DNA of 64,000 nucleotides from ELB16-189 sp018266435 (GTDB taxonomy: Bacteria > Bacteroidota > Bacteroidia > Cytophagales > Cyclobacteriaceae). Shown piece by piece: positions 43,510-51,446 of the stretch. A model generated the notes under the pieces. The model made no database searches, was not told the origin of the DNA, and saw only the letters and a program-made list of their open reading frames with translations. The stretch is from contig CP126125.1 in assembly GCA_030123525.1 (NCBI GenBank), positions 186,001 to 250,000 on the forward strand, read 5' to 3'. Made by a program: the position numbers and the translations under genes. Numbering within the stretch: the stretch's first letter is position 1; every line of letters starts with the position of its first letter.

Positions 43510-44893
43510 CAACTTAGGCACAAGCTCAAAAAACAAATCCATAGGTAAACGATATATTCTGACCGGAGTAATCATATTGTTGTCTGCTTTTTCGTTTGGC
43601 TTGGTGGGCGCATTGCAATACACCTCTCCCGGGTTATTCAAGAATGTGCTTTCCTTTGAAAAAGTACGGCCGCTGCATGTATCATCTGCCGTCTTCTGGA
43701 TATTGCTGGCTGCCTGTGGATCTGTGACGCATTATTTAGCCGAAGTAAAAGGTAAATTATGGTCTGTGCGGCTCTCAAATGTGCAGTGGTATTTATTTAC
43801 CGGTTCAATTATACTGATCCTTTTATCGTACCTGTTTGGCATATTTGGTGGCCGTGAATATTGGGAGTTCCATCCGCTCTTAGCTGGTCCTATAATTCTG
43901 GCCTGGCTATTCTTTATCATTAATGTTTTTAAGTCAATCGGCAGTTTTCGCAACCAACCGGTGTATGTCTGGATGTGGATGACCGGAGTCGTTTTTTTTC
44001 TTTTCACCTTTCTTGAATCGTACCTGTGGCTCATTCCCTCGTTTCGTTCCGATGTGGTCAAGGATATGACCATTCAATGGAAATCGTATGGTTCGATGGT
44101 GGGGGGTTGGAATATGCTCATTTACGGCTGCAGCATTTATTTAATGGATAAAATATCCGGTTCTCAGAAATACAGTTATTCTAAAATTGCTTTTACTCTT
44201 TATTTTTTAGGATTATTTAATCTTATGTTTAACTGGGGTCACCATATTTACACCCTGCCGGCACCAAAACTGATTCAGTACATCAGTTATGGAGTAAGTA
44301 TGACAGAATTACTATTACTGGGAAGAATCATTTATTTCTGGAGGTCATCAGTCAACACCTTGAAAAAAAATTATCATATCCTGCCCTATCGTTTTTTATT
44401 TGCCGCTGACTTGTGGATATTTCTGACATTGCTTTTGGCTATTGTCATGTCTATTCCGGCTATCAACATCTATACGCACGGCACACACATTACGGTGGCA
44501 CACACCATGGGAGCGACCATTGGTATTAATAGTTTTTTGCTGCTGTCATTTACGTTTGATATTTTCAATATCCACCAACAAAAAGTAGTGAGGCAAATAA
44601 GTTTGGGCCTTTATCTCTCGCTGGCCTCGTTGTTTATTTTTTGGCTTAGTTTGATTATTGCCGGAGTATTGAGGGCTGATTGGCAAATGCACTCCTCCAC
44701 TGTTCCGTTTAGTGTGATGATGCTTTCGCTGCGCCCTTATTTTATAGTATTTCTGATTTCGGGGGTGGCGCTATTCACTGGTTTTTTCATCATCATTTTC
44801 AGTTTGTTGCGTTATCACTTGAGTCAAAAAAGTGTTGACAAAACGCTCACTCTGAAAAAAATAAAAACAGCACCTAACGTTCTTCACAATTGA
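43490..44893 (+). CDS. NorB-like heme-copper oxidase-superfamily subunit (variant active site)
   Basis: A 467-residue protein with about 12 membrane helices. Landmarks of NorB are present: RPLHVSSAVFW (His63, low-spin heme ligand), GREYWEF near 121, the metal-site pair His251-His252 in FNWGHHIYTLP and His338 in THGTHITVAHTMGATIGIN (high-spin heme ligand). But the HLWVEGVWE helix of classical cNOR is replaced by YGSMVGGWNM (200-209), so the third Fe(B) His and the essential Glu are missing, and the second low-spin heme His is Met340. This belongs to a divergent NOR-type lineage found in Bacteroidota; NO reduction is likely from context but not proven by the residues. Confidence 0.8.
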   Translation: MEPLNGNNLGTSSKNKSIGKRYILTGVIILLSAFSFGLVGALQYTSPGLFKNVLSFEKVRPLHVSSAVFWILLAACGSVTHYLAEVKGKLWSVRLSNVQWYLFTGSIILILLSYLFGIFGGREYWEFHPLLAGPIILAWLFFIINVFKSIGSFRNQPVYVWMWMTGVVFFLFTFLESYLWLIPSFRSDVVKDMTIQWKSYGSMVGGWNMLIYGCSIYLMDKISGSQKYSYSKIAFTLYFLGLFNLMFNWGHHIYTLPAPKLIQYISYGVSMTELLLLGRIIYFWRSSVNTLKKNYHILPYRFLFAADLWIFLTLLLAIVMSIPAINIYTHGTHITVAHTMGATIGINSFLLLSFTFDIFNIHQQKVVRQISLGLYLSLASLFIFWLSLIIAGVLRADWQMHSSTVPFSVMMLSLRPYFIVFLISGVALFTGFFIIIFSLLRYHLSQKSVDKTLTLKKIKTAPNVLHN

Positions 44894-44962
44894 TTTGCTA
44901 TTCAATACCCTGTTGTTGCCCGCAGGCCATTTACCGATATTTAACCCAGCCCTTGGCCTGAT

Positions 44963-46858
44963 ATGAAAAAAACAGATTTATTAACCGATGGAATTTCTAT
45001 TTCACCATCTTTAACTCCAACACTGGAAGCAGAGAATTTTGAACCGAGAAAAAAAGAAAATAAAAAAAGGCTTCTGCTCATCTCTGTCATTGCATTTGGC
45101 GTAGCCATTGCGGTGAGTCTTATCGCAAAATTTTTAGTTCATCTCATTGATCTGATCACCAACATTTCGTTTTACGGAAATTTCTCGTTTACCCATTCCT
45201 CGCCTGCGGCAAATTCACTGGGCTTTTATGTTATTCTCATCCCTGCCATTGGCGGGGGCATAGTAGGACTGATGGCAATCTTCGGATCAAAAGCCATACG
45301 TGGGCATGGCATACCCGAAGCCATGGAACAAATTCTCACCAACCAAAGTATAATCAAACCTACCATTACTTACCTGAAACCTTTGTCATCGGCCATAGCT
45401 ATCGGCACGGGCGGGCCCTTTGGTGCTGAAGGCCCTATTATTGCCACAGGTGGGGCATTAGGTTCTACAATTGGGCAAGTACTAAAAATATCGCATAACG
45501 AACGGAAGATTTTGCTCGCGGCCGGTGCTACTGCCGGCATGGCTGCAATTTTTGGAAGCCCGGTAGCCGCCATATTTTTAGCCATCGAATTATTACTTTT
45601 TGAATTTTCTCCGCGCTCGTTTATTCCGGTAGCATTGGCCTGCATTACCGGTGCAGCCGGGCATCACCTGTTGTTTGGAGAAAGCGTGGTGTTTCCCATG
45701 CCCATGAATTTACCCACGGCTACCGGCTACGCACTTTTTTTCTACAGCATGATGGGCATCGTCATTGGGCTGTTGTCTATTGTGGCAACCAAAATAGTGT
45801 ATGGCATTGAAGATGTTTTTGATAAACTACCGGTACACTGGGCCTGGTGGCCGGCCATTGGAGGATTAGCCGTTGGCGTAATCGGATATTACGAACCCCG
45901 AACTTTGGGCGTTGGGTATAACAACATTACCGATATTCTATCCGGTACAATGCCTGCAACCTTGGTGCTGTCGCTTTGTGTATTGAAATTTACTTCTTGG
46001 TCTATTTCGTTGGGCAGCGGAACTTCAGGCGGCACGCTGGCCCCGTTACTAACCATAGGCGGAGCAATGGGCGCCTTAGCCGGAACAGCAGGGCTTCAGT
46101 GGTTTCCTGAAGCCGGAATATCCATTCCGTTGTCGGCACTGGTGGGCATGTCGGCTATGTTTGCGGGAGCCTCCAGAGCTTTTCTTACCTCCATCATTTT
46201 TGCGTTGGAAACAACCGGGCAGGTGAATGCATTTTTGCCGCTGCTCGCCACTTGTACCAGCGCCTATTTTGTTTCCTATTTTTTAATGGACAACACCATT
46301 ATGACTGAAAAAATAGCACGAAGAGGTATAAAGACTCCTCTTTCTTATGAACCGGATATTCTGGAACGAATAACCGTGGAGCGAGTGGTAAACTACAACG
46401 GGGTGATTATGAGTGAAGAGAACAGCATAGAAGAAGCGTGCGAATGGCTGGATAATGAAACCACTTACAAATCGAATTACTTTATTGTTTCAGACAATGA
46501 CGGAGAGTACCAGGGCATCATCAGTTCATCTAACCTGTATAGCGAGCACCATGCCAAAGAGGAAAAACTAAAAACGCTGATCAAAAAAAATTCTGTTTTT
46601 GTTAAGCTCAACCATTCGTTGCGCACCACCGCAGAAATCATGGCCAACGAAAATGTCGATGTCTTGCCGGTTATTTCTGGCGAAAACAAAAGCATAGTCG
46701 GGCTGGTATCTTACCGCGACATCTTGGCTGCGTATAAACTGGAGGCAGACGAGTTGGAGAAAAAACAACCCTATATTTCATTAAAAAGAAAAGGGATGAA
46801 GATTTTGATGCGCGGACAAAAACTGATTGAGCTAACCAAACGAAAAAACAAGAGTTAA
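44963..46858 (+). CDS. ClC-family chloride channel/antiporter with C-terminal CBS domains
   Basis: A 631-residue membrane protein. Anion-site motifs are GHGIPEA (114-120), GGPFGAEGPII (150-160) with the gating Glu156, and GSGTSGGTLAPLLTIGGAMG near 350; the gating Glu suggests H+/Cl- exchange rather than a pure channel. Two CBS domains occupy about 470-600 (VNYNGVIMSEENSIEEACEWL, FIVSDNDGEYQGIISSSNL, VDVLPVISGENKSIVGLVSYRDIL) and may sense nucleotides. It follows norB by 69 bp and may share its transcript. Confidence 0.9.
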   Translation: MKKTDLLTDGISISPSLTPTLEAENFEPRKKENKKRLLLISVIAFGVAIAVSLIAKFLVHLIDLITNISFYGNFSFTHSSPAANSLGFYVILIPAIGGGIVGLMAIFGSKAIRGHGIPEAMEQILTNQSIIKPTITYLKPLSSAIAIGTGGPFGAEGPIIATGGALGSTIGQVLKISHNERKILLAAGATAGMAAIFGSPVAAIFLAIELLLFEFSPRSFIPVALACITGAAGHHLLFGESVVFPMPMNLPTATGYALFFYSMMGIVIGLLSIVATKIVYGIEDVFDKLPVHWAWWPAIGGLAVGVIGYYEPRTLGVGYNNITDILSGTMPATLVLSLCVLKFTSWSISLGSGTSGGTLAPLLTIGGAMGALAGTAGLQWFPEAGISIPLSALVGMSAMFAGASRAFLTSIIFALETTGQVNAFLPLLATCTSAYFVSYFLMDNTIMTEKIARRGIKTPLSYEPDILERITVERVVNYNGVIMSEENSIEEACEWLDNETTYKSNYFIVSDNDGEYQGIISSSNLYSEHHAKEEKLKTLIKKNSVFVKLNHSLRTTAEIMANENVDVLPVISGENKSIVGLVSYRDILAAYKLEADELEKKQPYISLKRKGMKILMRGQKLIELTKRKNKS

Positions 46859-46884
46859 TCAAAAAAAATCAAACTCTACGTTTT

Positions 46885-47370
46885 CTACTTCCTCCACCGA
46901 AATGACTTTTCATCTATTGCACGCATCGTGCAGAGCACGCCATTGAGGTGATCGTATTCATGCTGAATCAACTCCGACCAATCATTTTCAGCATTTAACA
47001 CCTGATCAGACCAAGTCTCATCCTTATATTTTAATATCAGCGAGCAGTGGCGTTTTACCTTAACCAGCAGGTGAGGAAAACACATACAGTCATCCCACAC
47101 ATCAACTAATTCAGGACTCAGGTAAGTCAACTCAGGATTGATCATGATCATAGGTTTGTCTATGTTGATATAGATCAGTCGTTTCATTATACCCAACTGG
47201 GGCGCGGCAATACCCCGGCCAAAATGGTATTGAGCACGGATTTCTTCCATCGTGTGGTGCAGGTCACTTACCCAGGTTTTTACATCCGGCAGTTCCTGTT
47301 GTTCTATGGGTTTTGAAACCTCGTACAACAGCGGGTTGCCCAACAGCAACAAATCGGCCAATCCTTTCAT
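46885..47370 (-). CDS. Peptide deformylase-like protein
   Basis: A 161-residue protein with the three deformylase motifs: GRGIAAPQ (51-58), a degenerate EGCLS as DDCMCFP (metal Cys95) and HEYDH (137-141). All metal ligands are kept, so activity is possible, but DDCMC instead of EGCLS and the short C-terminus suggest a specialised paralogue rather than the housekeeping Def. It is alone on the minus strand, without the usual fmt or ruvX neighbours. Confidence 0.78.
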   Translation of the reverse strand: MKGLADLLLLGNPLLYEVSKPIEQQELPDVKTWVSDLHHTMEEIRAQYHFGRGIAAPQLGIMKRLIYINIDKPMIMINPELTYLSPELVDVWDDCMCFPHLLVKVKRHCSLILKYKDETWSDQVLNAENDWSELIQHEYDHLNGVLCTMRAIDEKSFRWRK

Positions 47371-47414
47371 TTTTATTTTCTATTTTTCAGAAAAGATAAT
47401 GAATCTAAACCTGA

Positions 47415-47660
47415 ATGAAACTCCTCATTGATACTATCGGCTGGATCGGGTCGCTGGAAGTAATTGCCGCATACGGGCTAAACAGCTACCAAAAAATAAA
47501 ATCTGATTCATTACTATTTCAACTTCTCAATTTGACAGGAGGCATTTTCCTTATCATCAATACTGTTTATTATTGTGCTTACCCCTCGGCATTTATCAAT
47601 GTGGTGTGGGTAATCATTGCCTCTGTGGCTATTGTTCAATTCATACAAAAAAAGAAATGA
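47415..47660 (+). CDS. Small CBU_0592-type membrane protein
   Basis: An 81-residue protein with three hydrophobic segments (LIDTIGWIGSLEVIAAYGL, LFQLLNLTGGIFLIINTVYYC, AFINVVWVIIASVAIVQFI) and short polar loops, matching the CBU_0592 family of bacterial integral membrane proteins of unknown function. Its stop overlaps the start of the following serine hydrolase (ATGA), implying coupled translation. Confidence 0.75.
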   Translation: MKLLIDTIGWIGSLEVIAAYGLNSYQKIKSDSLLFQLLNLTGGIFLIINTVYYCAYPSAFINVVWVIIASVAIVQFIQKKK

Positions 47661-48760
47661 AAATAACGGTTTGGCTTTGGGTGCTCCTTGCCGTGGGTTG
47701 TACCCAAAAGGAAAAAACGATATCCGAAAAAGTGGACGATCTTTTTGAAAAAGAATTTAAGGACGGGCAACCTGGTGCCGCGGTTATCATCATTCAAGGC
47801 AGCGATACAGTGATTAAAAAAGGCTACGGCTTGGCCGATATCCGCACACAAGAAAAAATAACTCCCCGCACCTTATTCAATGTCGGTTCTATATCAAAGA
47901 CTTTTGTATCCAACATCATTTTATTATTGGCTGACGAAGGCAAAATAAAACTGAATGACAGCCTGCTTCAATACTTTCCCGGTTTTAAAAACACGCTCAT
48001 CGCCAGGCAAGTAAAAATCCATCACCTGCTGACGCATACCTCAGGCCTGCCCGACATCCGCAGAGAATTTTTAGACAGCGTAGCCCTGCTCACGGCTAAA
48101 GATGAAGAGAACTGGGCTCCAATTTTGCAAGCCAATGCTTTAGAGTTTGCTCCCGGCTCACGGTATGAATATTCTAATCCTGCCTTCAACGGGCTTGCCC
48201 TTATCATCCAACAACGCTCGGCAAAAAAATGGCAGGAAGTGGTGAAGGAAAGAATTTTTATTCCCTCCGGCATGAATCGTAGTACCATTACGGATGGTCC
48301 GCACCCCGAGCAGGGAGTAGCGCACGGGTACCTGAAATCCGGCCAAACGTTTATCGAAAAAGATTATGGCGAAGAGCCTACGTTTGCTGCAGCCGGAAAC
48401 GGTGGTGTGTGGAGTTCGGTAGAAGAACTGGCAAATTATGAAAACGCCATCCGTAACGCAGTCTTTCTTAAAAAAGAAATCATTGACCGGTCGCGGGCTA
48501 TTTCACGTTATCCAAATTGGTCTGATTCCCTGCCTCCGTTCATAGGCTACAGTTGGTTCATCAGCCAATCTCAAGCCGGAACAAAAATTGTTTCGCACAC
48601 CGGCACACAGGGTGGCTTTTATGCTGATTTTGTTTCCATTCCAGAGAAAAATTTTCTTTATGTTGTACTCTGCAACCGGCCATTTCCCCGAAAGGAATTC
48701 AGAGAAAAAATATTAAACCTGATTGATGTAAAAGAAAACCAAGTGCCCACACCAAAATAA
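47657..48760 (+). CDS. Lipoprotein serine hydrolase, class C beta-lactamase-like
   Basis: A 367-residue lipoprotein (lipobox AVGC, Cys15). The active site is SISK (Ser77, Lys80) in FNVGSISKTFVSNI, the second motif is YSN in YEYSNPAFNGL and the third SHTGTQGG. This is the penicillin-binding/beta-lactamase class C fold, used by peptidases and esterases as well as lactamases; the role is not predictable from sequence. ATG 47657 starts a signal peptide, whereas the longer open frame reads through the CBU_0592 gene. Followed after 8 bp by a second hydrolase. Confidence 0.85.
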   Translation: MKITVWLWVLLAVGCTQKEKTISEKVDDLFEKEFKDGQPGAAVIIIQGSDTVIKKGYGLADIRTQEKITPRTLFNVGSISKTFVSNIILLLADEGKIKLNDSLLQYFPGFKNTLIARQVKIHHLLTHTSGLPDIRREFLDSVALLTAKDEENWAPILQANALEFAPGSRYEYSNPAFNGLALIIQQRSAKKWQEVVKERIFIPSGMNRSTITDGPHPEQGVAHGYLKSGQTFIEKDYGEEPTFAAAGNGGVWSSVEELANYENAIRNAVFLKKEIIDRSRAISRYPNWSDSLPPFIGYSWFISQSQAGTKIVSHTGTQGGFYADFVSIPEKNFLYVVLCNRPFPRKEFREKILNLIDVKENQVPTPK

Positions 48761-48768
48761 ATTAAATC

Positions 48769-50265
48769 ATGAAAAAAATCTTTGTTCTCGTATTCTCATC
48801 TTTGGTAATTGCTTTGAGCGTAACGGCTCAATCGCTTGAGCAAAAAATAAAAGAGTTTGACGCCTACATTGAAAAGAGCAGGCAAGACTGGCGCGCACCG
48901 GGCATGGCAGTAGCCGTTGTCAAAGACGGCAAAGTTCTTTTGCAAAAAGGATATGGCGTGCGCGAACTCGGCAAGGAAAATAAAGTAGATGCCCAAACAC
49001 TTTTTTCATGTGCCTCTACCACCAAAGCCATGACTGCCGTGTGCATGGGAATGCTAGTGGACGAAGGCAAAATAAAATGGGAAGACCGGGTTATTGACTA
49101 TTTGCCCGAATACCAATTATACGACCCCACCACAACACGCGAATTAAGAATCTTAGATCTCTTCTTGCACAACAGCGGGGTAGGCAATGCCGATTACCTC
49201 TGGACTTTTATGGATATACCCGCAAAAGAAATGCTGGACCGGATGAGGTTAGTAAAACCCAGCTACTCTTTGCGTTCAAGCTTTATTTATCAAAACCTGT
49301 TTTATGTAGCTGCCGGAGAAGTGATTGAAAAAGTGAGCGGCAAGCCGTGGGAAGCCTTTATTCAGGAGAAGATTTTTACCCCGCTGGGTATGAACCGCAC
49401 AGCCCCTAAACGCAAATACATCAAAGACAACAACCAGGTAGTACCCCACTATGAAGTGAATAAAAAAATCAAACCAATCACTTATACCCAAGACCATGCC
49501 ATCGGATCGGCAGGCTCTGTGTGGTCGTCTGCCGAAGATATGGCCAAGTGGATGATATGTATGCTCGACAGCAGCAAGTATGCCGGTGGCCGCTTACTTA
49601 AGCCAGCCACCTGGGCTAAAATGTTCAAGCCAGCCACTTTAGTTCCTGATGCGGAATTCTATCCAACCCAACAACTGACTCATCCTAACTGGACAACCTA
49701 CGCCTTGGGCTGGTTTCAGCAAGACTATAAAGGAAAAAAAATCAATTTTCACACCGGCAGCCTGGCCGGGCTCACGGCCATTCATGCACAACTGCCCGAC
49801 TATAAACTGGGTATTTATGTGTTCGGAAATTTTGATCATGCCGAAGTGCGTCATGCCTTAATGTATAAGGCATTTGATTGGTTTGCCCTGGGCGGAACAA
49901 CTGACTGGAACAAGGATTTTTTAAACCTCTATAGCAAAATCTTTGCGAAAGTAGAAAAAGGAGAAAAAGATTTTGAAGCCAAGCGTGTGATGAATACAAG
50001 TCCTTCCCTTCCGCTGGCTGATTACACCGGAAAATATTCTGACCCGCTATACGGTGAATTTGAAATTACCCTGAAGGACAATACCCTGTTGATTGATCTC
50101 AATCATTTTGAAAAAGCGATGCTTGAGCATTGGCACTACAACACCTTTCGCGGGCCTTATGAAAAAGATTGGTATGGAAAAGCCACAGCCAATTTCATTC
50201 TGGACGCCACCGGCAAAGTCAGCAAAATTGATTTTGAAGGAATGGAACTGACCAAAGTGAAGTGA
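48769..50265 (+). CDS. Secreted serine hydrolase with C-terminal DUF3471-like domain
   Basis: A 498-residue exported protein: signal peptide KKIFVLVFSSLVIALSVTAQ, active site STTK (Ser83, Lys86) in SCASTTKAMTAV, YQN in FIYQNLFYVAAGEVIEKVSG, and the third motif as HTG in INFHTGSLAGLTA. Residues about 395-495 form a small lipocalin-like DUF3471 domain (LADYTGKYSDPLYGEFEITLKDNTLLIDLNH). Probably acts on peptides or esters in the periplasm. Sequence differs enough from the preceding hydrolase that recent duplication is not evident. Confidence 0.87.
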   Translation: MKKIFVLVFSSLVIALSVTAQSLEQKIKEFDAYIEKSRQDWRAPGMAVAVVKDGKVLLQKGYGVRELGKENKVDAQTLFSCASTTKAMTAVCMGMLVDEGKIKWEDRVIDYLPEYQLYDPTTTRELRILDLFLHNSGVGNADYLWTFMDIPAKEMLDRMRLVKPSYSLRSSFIYQNLFYVAAGEVIEKVSGKPWEAFIQEKIFTPLGMNRTAPKRKYIKDNNQVVPHYEVNKKIKPITYTQDHAIGSAGSVWSSAEDMAKWMICMLDSSKYAGGRLLKPATWAKMFKPATLVPDAEFYPTQQLTHPNWTTYALGWFQQDYKGKKINFHTGSLAGLTAIHAQLPDYKLGIYVFGNFDHAEVRHALMYKAFDWFALGGTTDWNKDFLNLYSKIFAKVEKGEKDFEAKRVMNTSPSLPLADYTGKYSDPLYGEFEITLKDNTLLIDLNHFEKAMLEHWHYNTFRGPYEKDWYGKATANFILDATGKVSKIDFEGMELTKVK

Positions 50266-51384
50266 TCAGCCAATCTCAATCACCACGTCATCGCTCATGG
50301 GGTGGCCCACGCAGGTGAGCACATAGCCTTCGGCACGTTCTGATTGAGAGAGGCCCTCTTCTTCGTCCAGTTTTACTTTGCCTGACAACGCTTTGCCGCG
50401 GCAGGCCGTACACAATCCGCTTTGGCAGGAGTATGGCAAATCAATTCCCTGATCTAAGGCCGTTTCTAAAATAGTGCGGTTAGGCTCTACTACAAACTTA
50501 TACTCTTGCCCATCGTAGCGTATGGTTACTTCATGTGCTGTATTTCCGGAGACCGTAGCTGCTTTCGTTTCTTCTTTTTTGTCTTTATCGATCGTGCCGG
50601 TAACAAAACTCTCTTTGAAGATTTTTTCTTTTGGAATGCTGAGCTCTCCGAGCAAAACTTCTACATTCTTCATCATTCCTTCCGGGCCACACATCAGGTA
50701 CGTAGTTTTCTCCAGCCCCCAGTTGGGGATTCGCTCAAAGAGTTTTACGAGCATATCGTGGTTGAGCAAACCCGAGTAGCCCTGCCAATTCATCGGGGCA
50801 TTGTCGAGCACGTGGATAACGTGCAGACGGCCTTCAAATTTGGTCTGCCACTGGTCCAGTTCTTTTCTGAAGATGATGTTATCCTCATCGCGGTTACAGT
50901 AAATCAGCGAGCAAATGCTGTCGGGTTCCTGGTGGATTGAACTTTTGATGATGGACATCATGGGTGTAATGCCGCTGCCGCCCGCAAACATGATGAGGTG
51001 TCGCTTTTTATCTTTCGAAAACTCGGTAGTAAAGTTGCCCATCGGCTCGAGCACTTTAATTTTACTACCCGGCTTTGCATTTTCGGGAAGCCAATTGCTC
51101 ATCAGGCCATTCTCTACACGCTTTACCATGACCACCAGATTCTCATCGGTAAAAGGCGAAGAGCACAGCGAATATGACCTGCGCACTTCTTTGCCATTCA
51201 GTGTGGTGATCAATGTTAAAAACTGTCCTGACTTATAATTTAATTTTCCTGATGCCGGTTGTTCAAATACCAATGAGATAGAGTCTTTGGTTTCAGAAAT
51301 TACTTCTTTAATCGTGAGTTCGTAGTAATGCTGATTAGTAGTAGTTGTTTTTTTTTCGTTTTTTTTAAACAGGCCAAATGCCAT
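50266..51384 (-). CDS. Ferredoxin reductase with C-terminal 2Fe-2S domain (PaaE/Hcr-like)
   Basis: A 372-residue flavoprotein. FAD domain: RRSYSLCSSPFTDENLVVMVKRVENGLMSNWL; NAD(P) domain: LIMFAGGSGITPMMSIIKSS and TYLMCGPEGMMKNVEVLL; 2Fe-2S plant-type domain from residue about 285 with YSCQSGLCTACRGKALSG and the last Cys in YVLTCVG. The order FAD-NAD-Fe-S is that of PaaE, Hcr and related reductases. No oxygenase genes lie nearby, so the partner is unknown; Hcr-type (partner of hybrid cluster protein) and PaaE-type roles both remain open. Confidence 0.87.
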   Translation of the reverse strand: MAFGLFKKNEKKTTTTNQHYYELTIKEVISETKDSISLVFEQPASGKLNYKSGQFLTLITTLNGKEVRRSYSLCSSPFTDENLVVMVKRVENGLMSNWLPENAKPGSKIKVLEPMGNFTTEFSKDKKRHLIMFAGGSGITPMMSIIKSSIHQEPDSICSLIYCNRDEDNIIFRKELDQWQTKFEGRLHVIHVLDNAPMNWQGYSGLLNHDMLVKLFERIPNWGLEKTTYLMCGPEGMMKNVEVLLGELSIPKEKIFKESFVTGTIDKDKKEETKAATVSGNTAHEVTIRYDGQEYKFVVEPNRTILETALDQGIDLPYSCQSGLCTACRGKALSGKVKLDEEEGLSQSERAEGYVLTCVGHPMSDDVVIEIG

Positions 51385-51446
51385 GGGAATATTTTTAGGA
51401 TGAACTGCAAAGGTAAGGAATGTGGCCCCTCACTTCCTATACTTGG

